The notes under the pieces were generated by a model. The model ran no database searches, was not told where the DNA came from, and worked only from the letters and a program-made list of their open reading frames with translations. From positions 1 to 64,000 of the forward strand of contig JBDIAL010000001.1 in assembly GCA_039812405.1 (NCBI GenBank): a stretch of 64,000 nt of DNA, in the 5' to 3' direction. Each line of letters starts with the position of its first letter. Within the stretch, counting starts at the first letter, position 1. Source of the stretch: Nostocoides sp039812405 (GTDB lineage: Bacteria > Actinomycetota > Actinomycetes > Actinomycetales > Dermatophilaceae). Of the stretch, positions 25,028 to 33,829 are shown piece after piece. A program made the translations under genes and the position numbers.

Positions 25028-26032
25028 ATGGTCACTCTTCAGCGCGCGGTCACCCTCGGTGCCGCCGCACTCGTCGTCGCCACCGCCGCCGGCTGCGCCA
25101 GCACCGGATCGGGCGGGTCATCCGGATCGTCGGGGTCCAAGGCCGGCAAGGTCCTGGTCCTCTACCCCTACCTCGGCGACCAGTCCTACGTCCGGGAGAA
25201 GGCCGCCTCCGTCGCCCAGGCCAAGAAGCACCCGGACGTCACGATCGACATCAAGGCGGGCCCGAACCGCACCAACGTCGACTTCTTCCTCACCGAGATC
25301 GGCAACGCCAAGACCCAGGGATACTCCGTCATCGCCATCAACACGGGCGGGACCGCCGAGCAGCTCATCCCCGCGCTCAACAAGGCCACCGACCAGGGCG
25401 TCAAGGTCGTGTCGTTCGACGGTGCCCCACCCGCGCTGAAGCACCTCACGTCCACCGTGAACTACGACAACTTCGGCGCGGCAGGGACCGCCGGGAAGGA
25501 GTTCATGTCGCTGCTCCCCGACGGGGGCGACATCGGCACCATCCGCTGCCTGGCCGGGCTCCCGGACACCGACGCCTTCCTCAACGGCTTCCTCGACGCC
25601 ATCAAGGGCAGCAACCTCAAGGTCGTCGCCACCGGCGACGCCAAGTGCGACCCCGACCAGGCCCGCACCATCGCCGAGAACATGCTGACCGCGCACCCCG
25701 ACCTCGTCGGGATCTACGACTCGGTCGACGTCTCGGCCCAGGGCACCCTCAAGGCCATCCAGGCCGCCCACGCCAAGGCGATCCTCGGGTCGATCGGCGG
25801 CCAGGAGTACGCCCTGAAGACCATCGCCACCGGGACGACCAACTGGAAGTTCACCGTCCCCTACCCCTTCGAGAAGATCGGGGCGCAGGCTGTCGACACC
25901 GCTGTCGAGCTCGCCCAGGGCAAGAGCGTCCCCGCCAAGGTGATCATCCCGCCGCAGCCGATCGCCACGAAGGACAACGCCGACAAGGTCCTGGCCACCA
26001 TCCAGGCCTCGATCTCCGGGGCGTCCTCATGA
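25028..26032 (+). CDS. Sugar ABC transporter substrate-binding lipoprotein (RbsB/FrcB type)
   Basis: 334 residues. A signal peptide ends in a lipobox (ATAAGC), followed by a Gly/Ser linker and a type I periplasmic binding fold: TQGYSVIAINTGG, GVKVVSFDGAPP, VNYDNFGAAG, TIRCLAGLPDT and the hinge region LVGIYDSVDVSAQG. Peripla_BP_4-type proteins bind ribose, xylose, fructose or inositol. The start has AAGGAG with 7-nt spacing. Its stop overlaps the permease ATG (ATGA). Confidence 0.93.
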   Translation: MVTLQRAVTLGAAALVVATAAGCASTGSGGSSGSSGSKAGKVLVLYPYLGDQSYVREKAASVAQAKKHPDVTIDIKAGPNRTNVDFFLTEIGNAKTQGYSVIAINTGGTAEQLIPALNKATDQGVKVVSFDGAPPALKHLTSTVNYDNFGAAGTAGKEFMSLLPDGGDIGTIRCLAGLPDTDAFLNGFLDAIKGSNLKVVATGDAKCDPDQARTIAENMLTAHPDLVGIYDSVDVSAQGTLKAIQAAHAKAILGSIGGQEYALKTIATGTTNWKFTVPYPFEKIGAQAVDTAVELAQGKSVPAKVIIPPQPIATKDNADKVLATIQASISGASS

Positions 26033-27099
26033 GTGCCTCCGCCTCGCCCCAGTCCGCGGCCACCCGGCCGGACGAGGTCACCCCGCCCACCCCCGCGGGG
26101 GACTACGACCGCAAGGGCAGGACGCTGGACCACCTGCTCCGCCTCATGCAGGCCGGGCCGCTGGTCATCCTCGCCGCCATTCTCGTCGTCTTCACCGTGA
26201 CGACACCGTTCTTCATGAGTCTCAACAACATGCAGAACCTCGCCGTCCAGACCGCCATCGTCGCCTCGCTCGGCCTCGGGGAGTTCCTCGTCATCCTCGT
26301 CCGGGGGATCGACATCTCGGTCGGCTCGGTGATCGCCCTCAGCGTCGTCATCGTCGCCGCCTTCACGGCCGGGGCGAGCGGCAACGGCATGGTCCAGGTC
26401 CTGCTCTTCCTGGCCGTCGGTCTCGTGTTCGGTGCCTGCAACGCGGTCATCATCGTCAAGGGCCGGATCGCCCAGCCGCTCATCGTCACCGTCGCCACGC
26501 TCGGCATCGGCGCCGGCCTTGCCCTGCTGATCAGCGGGGGCAACACGAAGACCGGCATGTCCGGCACGATCGTCTGGATCGGCAGCGGCAGCGTGGCCGG
26601 CATCCCGGTCCCCGCCATCGTCGTCGTCGCCATCGCCGCGATCCTCTGGGTCCTCACCAAGCAGACCCAGTGGGGCCGGTGGCTCTACGCGATCGGCGGC
26701 GACCCCGAGGCCGGGCAGCGGCTCGGGCTGCCGGTCGACCGCCTCGTCATGAGCACCTACACCCTGTGCGGCGTGACGGCCGGCATCGCCGGCATGCTGT
26801 ATGCCGGACGCACGGGAGCCGCATCCCCGCTCGCCGGAACGGGATACGAGCTGGACGCCATCACCGCCGTCATCATCGGCGGCGCCAGCCTCCTCGGCGG
26901 GCGCGGATCGGTCATCAACGTCCTGTTCGGCGCCCTCATCATCGGCGCCATCCGCAACGGGCTCGAGCTGCGCAGCGTGTCCTCCTACTGGGAGCAGGTC
27001 GCCATCGGCATCTGCATCCTGCTCGCCCTCGAGCTCGACGTCGTGCGCCGGAAGCTGGAGACCCGGCTGCGCTCCCTCCAGGCAAGGAGTCTGCGATGA
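26029..27099 (+). CDS. Sugar ABC transporter permease (RbsC/FrcC type)
   Basis: 356 residues with about 9-10 membrane segments, BPD_transp_2 family. Conserved blocks are ILVRGIDISVGSVIALS, FGACNAVIIVKGRIAQPLIVTVATLGI, YAIGGDPEAGQRLGLPV (the coupling loop to the ATPase) and GYELDAITAVIIGGASLLGGRGS. One gene for the homodimeric pore is normal for this class. It overlaps both neighbours by 4 nt. Confidence 0.94.
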   Translation: MSASASPQSAATRPDEVTPPTPAGDYDRKGRTLDHLLRLMQAGPLVILAAILVVFTVTTPFFMSLNNMQNLAVQTAIVASLGLGEFLVILVRGIDISVGSVIALSVVIVAAFTAGASGNGMVQVLLFLAVGLVFGACNAVIIVKGRIAQPLIVTVATLGIGAGLALLISGGNTKTGMSGTIVWIGSGSVAGIPVPAIVVVAIAAILWVLTKQTQWGRWLYAIGGDPEAGQRLGLPVDRLVMSTYTLCGVTAGIAGMLYAGRTGAASPLAGTGYELDAITAVIIGGASLLGGRGSVINVLFGALIIGAIRNGLELRSVSSYWEQVAIGICILLALELDVVRRKLETRLRSLQARSLR

Positions 27100-27923
27100 C
27101 CACGTCCACCGCAACGAACCCCCCGACACCGCCCGCGGTCCCCGACACCGATCTCGCCCTGGAGATCCGCGGAGCGCGCAAGACCTTCGGATTCGTCACC
27201 GCCCTGGGCGGCATCGACCTGCAGCTGCGTCGCGGCGAGATCCTCGCGCTCCTCGGGGACAACGGCGCCGGCAAGTCGACCCTCATCAAGTCCATCAGCG
27301 GCATACACCAGCTGGACGAGGGGCAGATCCTCCTCAACGGCCAGGAGCTCAAGCTGAAGTCCGCCAACGAGGCCCGGGCCCACGGCATCGAGACCGTCTT
27401 CCAGGACCTCGCCGTGTTCGACAACCTCGACGTGGCGTCCAACTTCCTCATCGGTCGCGAACGTCCCCGACCGGCATGGCTCGGGCCGCTCGGCCTGCTG
27501 TCCAAGCGACGTGAGGCACGGGAGTGGATCGACCATGCCAGCTCGCTCGCGGTCAAGAGCGCAAGCCCGCGCCAGGAGATCGGGCTGATGTCCGGCGGGC
27601 AGCGCCAGGCCGTCGCGGTCGCCCGAGCCGTCGCCTTCGCCTCACAGGTGATCATCCTCGACGAGCCGACCGCGGCCCTCGGCGTGCGTGAGTCCGCCGA
27701 GGTGCTCAACCTCGTCAAACAGCTCCCGGCACGTGGCATCTCGGTCATCCTCGTGAGCCACAACATGGAGCAGGTCGTCCAGGTGGCCAACCGGGCACTG
27801 GTCCTCCGGCAGGGCCGGTCGGTCGGGACGATGGACGTCGCGCCGGGTGTCGTCCCCCAGCTCATCGCCATGATCATGGGGGCCGACGTCCCGGGAAGGG
27901 GCGACACCGCCACCGACGCGTAG
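27096..27923 (+). CDS. Sugar ABC transporter ATP-binding protein, single domain (FrcA type)
   Basis: 275 residues with one nucleotide-binding domain: Walker A GDNGAGKST, Q-loop VFQDLAVFDN, signature MSGGQRQAVAVARA, Walker B VIILDEPTAALG and the switch His in LVSHNM. RbsA and XylG relatives have two such domains in about 500 residues; the single-domain form is that of the fructose/mannose/ribose importer FrcA, which would homodimerise. ATGA overlap with the permease. The gene is complete: the C-terminus ends normally and a strong terminator follows. Confidence 0.94.
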   Translation: MTTSTATNPPTPPAVPDTDLALEIRGARKTFGFVTALGGIDLQLRRGEILALLGDNGAGKSTLIKSISGIHQLDEGQILLNGQELKLKSANEARAHGIETVFQDLAVFDNLDVASNFLIGRERPRPAWLGPLGLLSKRREAREWIDHASSLAVKSASPRQEIGLMSGGQRQAVAVARAVAFASQVIILDEPTAALGVRESAEVLNLVKQLPARGISVILVSHNMEQVVQVANRALVLRQGRSVGTMDVAPGVVPQLIAMIMGADVPGRGDTATDA

Positions 27924-27949
27924 CCATCGCTCGCCTCGGGACCCAAGGC

Positions 27950-27991
27950 GCCGGTGTGTCCACTCGTGTGAGGGCGAGTGGGCACACCGGC
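27950..27991. terminator. Bidirectional terminator after the sugar importer operon
   Basis: GCCGGTGTGTCCACTCG (27950-27966) pairs with 27975-27991 over 17 positions with one T-G wobble and an 8-nt loop. It separates the importer operon from the converging secreted-protein gene. Confidence 0.75.
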
Positions 27992-28037
27992 TTCCCGCGC
28001 CGAGGTCCGGTGGGCGAGGTCCGGAGCAGGCCGTGGC

Positions 28038-28673
28038 TCAGCCGAGATTCTCCAGGACCTGGAGCGGCTGGGAGCTGATGAACGACTCCGAGGTGATCCG
28101 GCTCTTGGCCGTCCCCTTGCCCTGATGACCGGTGAGGAACAGCGCCGTCTGCGCCGGGAGCCCGGTGAAGGCGCCGCTCGTGCCGGTGCCTCCGAAGCTG
28201 ACGACGTTGCTGCTCGGCCCGGTGAGCTTGACCGATCCGTTGGACGCGTTGAGCCCCTCGCCTGCCGGCCAGGAGATCGTGTAGGTGCCCGAGAGGCCCT
28301 GGGCGGCCACGTCCGCCTTCCCGGAGAGGACGGCCGAGAGGGTGCCCTGGCCGGAGACCGGGTTGCCGTCGAGGCTGCAGCCGTTCAGGGTCGCGGTGAG
28401 GATGGCGGACTCGGCGTGGAGCGCCTTCGCCAGCCCCGGGACGAACTGGATCGTCCCGGCCACCGAGGTGCACGACTCGACCGCGGTCCAGCCGTCGGGG
28501 TGCGCCTGAGCGTGGACGGAGCGGACGACCGCGGTGGAGGCGCCCGAGGGGGCGTGGGTCGGGGCGGCGGTCGCCGGTCCGACTCCCGCGGCGACGGCGA
28601 CGACCGCGGTGCCGAGCCCGAGGCCGATGCCGGCGACTCGACGGGTCCAGGTCGAGGAGATGTTGCTGTTCAT
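28038..28673 (-). CDS. Secreted protein of unknown function
   Basis: 211 residues. A signal peptide covers about residues 1-39 (basic TWTRRVAG start, hydrophobic LGLGTAVVAVAAGVG, Ala-x-Ala cleavage near ATAAP). The mature part is rich in Ser, Gly and Thr, predicted beta, with two Cys (VESCTSVAG and NGCSLDGN) that may form a disulfide. No known family is recognised. ATG 28673 has GAAGGGA upstream; MKGIHTMNS six residues earlier is possible. It is divergent from the histidine-kinase operon, so it may be an output or a sensor partner of that system. Confidence 0.7.
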   Translation of the reverse strand: MNSNISSTWTRRVAGIGLGLGTAVVAVAAGVGPATAAPTHAPSGASTAVVRSVHAQAHPDGWTAVESCTSVAGTIQFVPGLAKALHAESAILTATLNGCSLDGNPVSGQGTLSAVLSGKADVAAQGLSGTYTISWPAGEGLNASNGSVKLTGPSSNVVSFGGTGTSGAFTGLPAQTALFLTGHQGKGTAKSRITSESFISSQPLQVLENLG

Positions 28674-28781
28674 GGTGTGGATTCCCTTCATCTGTAATGG
28701 GTTTCGCCTTGATCGGCTGTCCACAACAATGACAGTGCCGGCTCCGTGGATCGATGGCGCTGCCATGCGTCTCGGGCCTTC

Positions 28782-28811
28782 GTGCACACCACCGCCGGTG
28801 GTGGTGTGCAC
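28782..28811. promoter_or_regulatory. Operator-like palindrome between secreted-protein and kinase genes
   Basis: Perfect 12-bp arms, GTGCACACCACC (28782-28793) and GGTGGTGTGCAC (28800-28811), around 6 nt, followed by a further ACCACCACC. Placed about 60 bp upstream of the kinase start and 110 bp upstream of the secreted-protein start. Confidence 0.65.
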
Positions 28812-28870
28812 ACCACCACCGAGGGTGCGGGGAGCCGTAGGCTGTGGACGTCGTCCTGAAAGGTCGTCCC

Positions 28871-31099
28871 ATGACGTCCCTGTCCTCCTACCCGGCCAGG
28901 CGCGTTCGCCGCATCCTCGACGTCGGCTACGCCGTGCTCTTCACGGCCTACCTCGTCGGGCTCCTGGTCTGGCTGCTCCTCGGGCTGCTGCCGCCCTTGG
29001 CGGTCACGGCGCCGGCCGTGACCGAGCTCCTGACCTGGCTCCAGGGGACGGCCGGGCTGCCGGCAGCCCTGGCCCGGGGTGCGCTGGCCGCGGCTCCGGA
29101 CGCCTCGGGATGGCCGTCGGTGGCCGTCGAGTACCTCTTCAGCATCGTCAACCTCGTCCTCGGGCTCGTCCTCGTCCGGGTCCGGCCGCAGCACGCCGTG
29201 ACCCGACTGCTGGCCCTCGCCTTCGTGGGGACCGCGGCGACCTTCAACGCCCCGAGCCACGTCGTGTTCCACCTGCTGATGGGCGCGTCGCTCATCACCG
29301 CCCTCCACTTCACCTTCCACGTCGTCTCCGGCGTGGCCTACGTGTGGGCGGTCCTGCTCTTCCCCGACAGCGCCCTCCCCGTGCGGGTGGGCCGCTCGGG
29401 TGCGACGACCGTCGTCCTGGCCGTATCGTCGACCGCGGTCATCTCCTTCGTCTGCTACCGCAGCAGCTTCGTGTCCCACCCGCCCTTCTTCGTCGCCTTC
29501 TTCGGGATCCTCGTGCCGGTCGTCGGGATCGCGTCCCAGGCGGCCCGGATGAGACGCCTGGAGGTCGGGACCGTGCCCTGGCAGCAGTCCCGACTCCTGA
29601 CCATCGCCCTGGTGCCGGCACTCGTGGCAGCCGTCGCCTGGCTGGGTGCCCACGGGCTGGCGCTCGTGGCGTCCACGCCCGGAGGCACGGCGGTCCGGGT
29701 GGGCGCCCTCGTCCAGGCGATCTTCCCCGCCGTCTTCGCCGTCGTCCCCGCGACCCTCGCGGTCGGGATCCTGCGCTACCGGCTGTGGGACGTGGACCGG
29801 CTCGTGAGCCGTGCCCTCGCCTTCTCCGTGGTCGCCGGGCTCATCGGTGTGGCCTATGGGACGGCGCTGCTGGCCACGCGCCGGCTCGTCGGTGGGACGT
29901 GGTCGGCCGTGGCCGCCGTCACCGTGGTCGCCGTCGCCGTAGACCCCGTCCGACGGCACGGTCAGGCCCTGGCCAACCGGGCCGTCTTCGGGCAGCGGCT
30001 CAGCCCGCCGGAGGCGCTGCGCTCACTGGCAGCCCAGCTCGACGACGGTGGTGGCGACCCGACAGGGGACCTGGTCGCCGTCGTCGTCGACGCCACCCGC
30101 TGCTCCGGCGCGGAGCTGTGGGTCGTCGAGGGCGACACCCTCGCCCTCGTCGCGGCGTCCGGTCGTGACGTCGACGTGACCGACCGGGTCCCGTGGGACG
30201 AGAGCACCGCCCCGCCCGGCGCCCTCGCGGGCAGACACTGTGAGCCCGTGCTCCACGACGGGCGCCTCGTCGCGTTCCTGGCCCTCACGGTCCCCGACGA
30301 GGTGACCCTGCCGCGGCGGGAGAGGGCGCTCATCCGTGAGCTGGCCGACCACGCAGGTCTTCTCGTGACGAACTCGCAGCTCACCCGCGACCTCGCCCGG
30401 CAGCTGCTCGAGGTCCGGGCCACGGTCGGACGGCTCGCCTCGTCGCGTCGACAGGTGGTGGCCGCCCAGGACGCCGAGCGTCGGACGCTGGAGCGCAACC
30501 TGCACGACGGGGCCCAGCAGGAGCTCGTGGCCGCGCTCCTGCAGCTCGGCTCGCTGGCCGGCGCCCGCCCCTCCCCGACCGAGGCCGAGGCTGAGGCCGC
30601 GTCCGAGGCCGTCGCCGCCGTGCGGAGACTGGTGCGACAGACCCGGGGGACGATCGACCAGCTGGCGCACGGCTCCCCGCCCGAGGTCCTCGTACGACGG
30701 GGGCTGGCCGGCGCGCTGTCCCGCCTGGGGGACGAGCTGAGCGCCGCCGGGATGGACGTCCGCGTGACGTGCCGGCTCCCCGACGACCTGTCGCTGCCCG
30801 TCCAGGCAGCGCTGTACTACTGCGGTGCCGAGGCCCTGCAGAACGCCGCCAAGCACAGCCGTGCCCAGCACGTCGTCGTCACGGGCGACCACGACGGGTT
30901 CGACGTCGTCCTCACCGTGTCGGACGACGGGGTGGGCCTGACCACATCGGAGGTGACCGACGGCTCGGGGCTCGCGCATCTCGGGGAGCAGCTGGGTGCG
31001 CTGGGCGGGACGGCCCGACTCGCGGAGACGGCCCACGGCGTGACGATGGAGTGCCGCATCCCTTACATCCCACGGTGCGGCGAACGGGTCTCGACGTGA
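28871..31099 (+). CDS. Membrane sensor histidine kinase (HisKA_3/NarL type)
   Basis: 742 residues. About seven or more hydrophobic segments fill residues 15-350, then a GAF-like region (about 385-510), a coiled segment, a HisKA_3 dimerisation helix with the phospho-acceptor His545 (LERNLHDGAQQ), and an HATPase domain with N-box EALQNAAKHS and G-box DDGVGL. The kinase is therefore catalytically complete. ATG 28871 has AAAGG upstream. Its stop overlaps the next gene's GTG by four bases. The signal is unknown. Confidence 0.92.
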   Translation: MTSLSSYPARRVRRILDVGYAVLFTAYLVGLLVWLLLGLLPPLAVTAPAVTELLTWLQGTAGLPAALARGALAAAPDASGWPSVAVEYLFSIVNLVLGLVLVRVRPQHAVTRLLALAFVGTAATFNAPSHVVFHLLMGASLITALHFTFHVVSGVAYVWAVLLFPDSALPVRVGRSGATTVVLAVSSTAVISFVCYRSSFVSHPPFFVAFFGILVPVVGIASQAARMRRLEVGTVPWQQSRLLTIALVPALVAAVAWLGAHGLALVASTPGGTAVRVGALVQAIFPAVFAVVPATLAVGILRYRLWDVDRLVSRALAFSVVAGLIGVAYGTALLATRRLVGGTWSAVAAVTVVAVAVDPVRRHGQALANRAVFGQRLSPPEALRSLAAQLDDGGGDPTGDLVAVVVDATRCSGAELWVVEGDTLALVAASGRDVDVTDRVPWDESTAPPGALAGRHCEPVLHDGRLVAFLALTVPDEVTLPRRERALIRELADHAGLLVTNSQLTRDLARQLLEVRATVGRLASSRRQVVAAQDAERRTLERNLHDGAQQELVAALLQLGSLAGARPSPTEAEAEAASEAVAAVRRLVRQTRGTIDQLAHGSPPEVLVRRGLAGALSRLGDELSAAGMDVRVTCRLPDDLSLPVQAALYYCGAEALQNAAKHSRAQHVVVTGDHDGFDVVLTVSDDGVGLTTSEVTDGSGLAHLGEQLGALGGTARLAETAHGVTMECRIPYIPRCGERVST

Positions 31100-32310
31100 C
31101 CGGCGGCCCGGTGCGGGCGGTCCCGGCGCACTGGGTGCGCTCCGGAGCGGTCGCCTGCGGCGTGGCCGTCGTCGTTCTCGCCGTGCTGTCGGTCACCGCC
31201 CTGCTGTCCGGGGCCGTCGGGCACGCCGGCCTGCTGTGGCTCGTCGCCATCGTCGCCGTGGCCGTCGTCGTTCCGCTGGTCTCCCCCGGACTGGGACGCG
31301 TTGCCGACCGATTGGCATACGGCAGGGAGGGCGACCCGTATGCCGCGCTCTCCGACTTCGTCCGACGCACCTCCGACGCGCTGGCCATCGAGGACGTCCT
31401 CCCCCAGCTGGCCCGGACCGCGGCGCTCGCGACCCGCAGCCGACGTGGCGAGGTGCGGCTCTGGCTCGCCGACGGCGCGGAGTGGGTCCAGACCTGGCCC
31501 CCGACGTCGGCGGACGCCGCCGCCGACGTCGTCGTGCCCCTCCGGCACGCGGGGCAGGAGCTGGGGCGCCTGGAGGTGGCCCGCGGAGACGACCTCGGTG
31601 GCGTCGATCCCGGGGTCCTGCAGCGCCTCGCCGGCCCCGCGGGTCTGGCGGCCTCGAACGTCCGCCTCACCGTCGACCTGCGACACCAGGTCGCCGTCAC
31701 CGCGGCTCTGGCCGAGCAGCTGCGGGCCTCGCGTGAGCGGCTGCTCGTGGCCCGGGCCGACCAGGTCGAGCGGCTCCTCGCACGGCTCGAGGTCGACGTC
31801 CTCCGACGCCTCGACGAGGCGGACGAGGCCCTCGACACCGCGGGCGGCGACACCGTCCCGGTCATCGTCCGGACGGCCGCGCTGGCCGAGACCCGGATCT
31901 CCCTCGAGGCGGGGCTGGACGGCCTGCGCGAGATCTCGCACGGCATCTACCCGCCTGTCCTCGCACAACGTGGTCTCGTCGCCGCCCTCGAGTGGCACCG
32001 TGACCGGGCGGACCGGGCGTGGGAGCTGCGGTGCGTCCCGCCCGGGTCGTGGCGCGTGGACCCGCACGCCGAGGAGGCTGCCTACTTCGCGTGCATCGCC
32101 CTCGTCCCCGACCGCGCGGGCGAGGTGAGCGTCGTGGTGTCCGCCGACGGCGCCTCCCTCCAGGTCAGGGTCCGGGCCGGCATGGCGGCTGATCGGCTCT
32201 CCGTCCGGCTGGCCCGGGACCGCGTGGAGGCCCTGGAGGGAAGCCTCGATATCGACGAGGCCACCCACGACGTCACGATCCGGCTGCCGGCGAGGATGAT
32301 GGCCCCATGA
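31096..32310 (+). CDS. Degenerate histidine-kinase-like protein (probable pseudokinase partner)
   Basis: 404 residues: two hydrophobic segments (about 13-38 and 43-62), a GAF-like region (about 85-200), then a HisKA_3-like helix and a kinase-like C-terminus. The X-box LREISHGIYPPVLAQRGLVAAL is conserved. However, the usual R-D-L-H-D-G H-box is replaced by LARLEVDVLRRLDEA with no His, the N-box Asn is missing (EEAAYFACIALVPDRAG) and no glycine-rich G-box is present. It cannot phosphorylate by the normal route, yet the frame is intact and overlapped on both sides (GTGA, ATGA), so it is probably a working regulatory subunit. Confidence 0.85.
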   Translation: MTGGPVRAVPAHWVRSGAVACGVAVVVLAVLSVTALLSGAVGHAGLLWLVAIVAVAVVVPLVSPGLGRVADRLAYGREGDPYAALSDFVRRTSDALAIEDVLPQLARTAALATRSRRGEVRLWLADGAEWVQTWPPTSADAAADVVVPLRHAGQELGRLEVARGDDLGGVDPGVLQRLAGPAGLAASNVRLTVDLRHQVAVTAALAEQLRASRERLLVARADQVERLLARLEVDVLRRLDEADEALDTAGGDTVPVIVRTAALAETRISLEAGLDGLREISHGIYPPVLAQRGLVAALEWHRDRADRAWELRCVPPGSWRVDPHAEEAAYFACIALVPDRAGEVSVVVSADGASLQVRVRAGMAADRLSVRLARDRVEALEGSLDIDEATHDVTIRLPARMMAP

Positions 32311-32987
32311 CCATCCGGGTCGTCCTGGCCGAGGACAACACACTGCTGCGCGAGGGTCTGCGGGGCCTGGTGACGGGTCAGGAGGGGATGGAGGTCGTCG
32401 CGGCGTGCGGCGACCTGACCAGCCTGCTCCACGCCATCGACGACCTGCGGCCGGACGTCGTCCTCACCGACATCCGGATGCCGCCGCAGCACGGCGACGA
32501 GGGCGTGCAGGCCGCCGAGTTCGCCCGGCGCAAGGACCCGTCGATCGGGGTCGTCCTGCTCAGCCAGTACGTCGACCTCCACTGCGTGAGAACCCTCCTC
32601 CAGGACGGGACGGAGGCCCGCGGCTACCTCCTGAAGGAGCGGGTCGCGGACGTGGCGGACCTCGTCGCCGCCATCCGGACGGTGGCCGGGGGTGGATCCG
32701 TCATCGACCCCAAGGTGGTCGAGGCGCTCGTCCGCTCCCGAGGCAACACACCGGGCTCCCAGTTGGCACGGCTCAGCGCCCGTGAGCTGGAGGTGCTCGG
32801 GCAGATGGCCCGCGGCCGGGCCAACGGCGCCATCGCCGAGTCCCTCGTCGTCACCCAGCGAGCCGTCGAGAAGCACGTCAACTCGATCTTCGCCAAGCTC
32901 GGCGTGGGTCACGAGGACGGCGTCCACCCGCGGGTGCGGGCCGTCCTGCTCTACCTCTCCGAGGCGGACCCCGCCGAGCGCTCCTGA
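32307..32987 (+). CDS. Response regulator, NarL/LuxR family
   Basis: 226 residues. The receiver domain (1-125) has the acidic pocket Glu9-Asp10, phospho-acceptor Asp55 (LTDIRMP) and Lys in GYLLKER. A LuxR-type helix-turn-helix (about 155-215) contains LSARELEVLGQMARGRANGAIAE. It is the output of the two upstream kinase-like proteins and is co-translated with them. The stop lies within a strong hairpin. Possible targets include the divergent secreted-protein gene (inference). Confidence 0.95.
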   Translation: MTIRVVLAEDNTLLREGLRGLVTGQEGMEVVAACGDLTSLLHAIDDLRPDVVLTDIRMPPQHGDEGVQAAEFARRKDPSIGVVLLSQYVDLHCVRTLLQDGTEARGYLLKERVADVADLVAAIRTVAGGGSVIDPKVVEALVRSRGNTPGSQLARLSARELEVLGQMARGRANGAIAESLVVTQRAVEKHVNSIFAKLGVGHEDGVHPRVRAVLLYLSEADPAERS

Positions 32988-32999
32988 CGAGCGCTCGGC
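32973..32999. terminator. Terminator hairpin overlapping the response-regulator stop
   Basis: GCCGAGCGCTC (32973-32983) and GAGCGCTCGGC (32989-32999) are perfect 11-bp arms; the TGA stop lies in the loop region. It is shared with the converging TetR gene. Confidence 0.7.
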
Positions 33000-33028
33000 G
33001 AACCGACGAACCCGACGATGCCCGCCCC

Positions 33029-33697
33029 TCAGCGGCGACGGGCGGGGACGGTCCGGGTCGGCGTGGTGCGACGGCGCGGCGGCGGACGGGGCAGCAGCCG
33101 GTCGGCCGTCTCCCGCAGCAGGCGGATGCGCAGCGTCTGGGTCGCCTCGTCGTTGGCCTGCGTGGCGGTGGCCAGCATCAGCCCGTCGATGAGGCTGACC
33201 AGGAGGACGACGAGGTCCTCCGTGGGGATGGCGGGGGCGAACTCGCCGGCTGCGACCCCCTCGTCGATGGCGGCCAGCAGGGCCACCCGCCAGGACTCCT
33301 CGGTCAGCTCGACATCCGGGAGCAGCTCGGGGTGGCGGGTCGCCGCCGCGCACGTCTCCAGCCAGACCACGCACCGGTGGTGGTCGTTGATGGACCCCTC
33401 GAGCAGCGCCGCCAGCTTGTCGGCAGGGGTGTCCGCCTGCTGTCCGAGCTCTCCCCACTGCCGGGCGCGCCGCTGGCTGGCCATCCGCATGGTCTCCAGG
33501 AGCAGCCCGTCGCGGGTGGTGAAGTAGTACTGGATGAGGCCGATGGACACCCCGGCGCGCTCGGACACGTCGCGCAGGCGCAGGGCGTCGAAGCCGTGGA
33601 CCGCGACCAGCTCCTCGGCGGCGTCCATGATGGCCGCACGTCGCTCCTCGGCCAGGTCGTCCCGTGACACCCGCGCCGCCCGCTGTGCCACCACCAC
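33029..33697 (-). CDS. TetR-family transcriptional regulator
   Basis: 222 residues. The helix-turn-helix spans about 20-65 (LRLRDVSERAGVSIGLIQYYFTTRDGLL). The C-terminal region resembles the BetI-like TetR_C_6 type, with WLETCAAATRHPEL. The basic Pro/Arg-rich tail (PPPRRRTTPTRT) is unusual. The start is uncertain: three consecutive Val codons open the frame, and GTG 33697 is taken provisionally. It lies just upstream of, and in the same direction as, no other gene; the dimethylglycine-dehydrogenase gene (minus) ends 133 bp upstream of it, so control of that operon is possible but unproven. Confidence 0.85.
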   Translation of the reverse strand: MVVAQRAARVSRDDLAEERRAAIMDAAEELVAVHGFDALRLRDVSERAGVSIGLIQYYFTTRDGLLLETMRMASQRRARQWGELGQQADTPADKLAALLEGSINDHHRCVVWLETCAAATRHPELLPDVELTEESWRVALLAAIDEGVAAGEFAPAIPTEDLVVLLVSLIDGLMLATATQANDEATQTLRIRLLRETADRLLPRPPPRRRTTPTRTVPARRR

Positions 33698-33829
33698 TGC
33701 GATGCCTGCCTTCGCGTCGTGTCCGTGGCACGACGCCGGCTGCGCATCCCACGGATCAGGTGCGACCGCTGCCCTCGTCGCGCGCCCGCCACCGGACCAT
33801 CCTAGGCGGGGCTCCGACGAGACCCGGGC

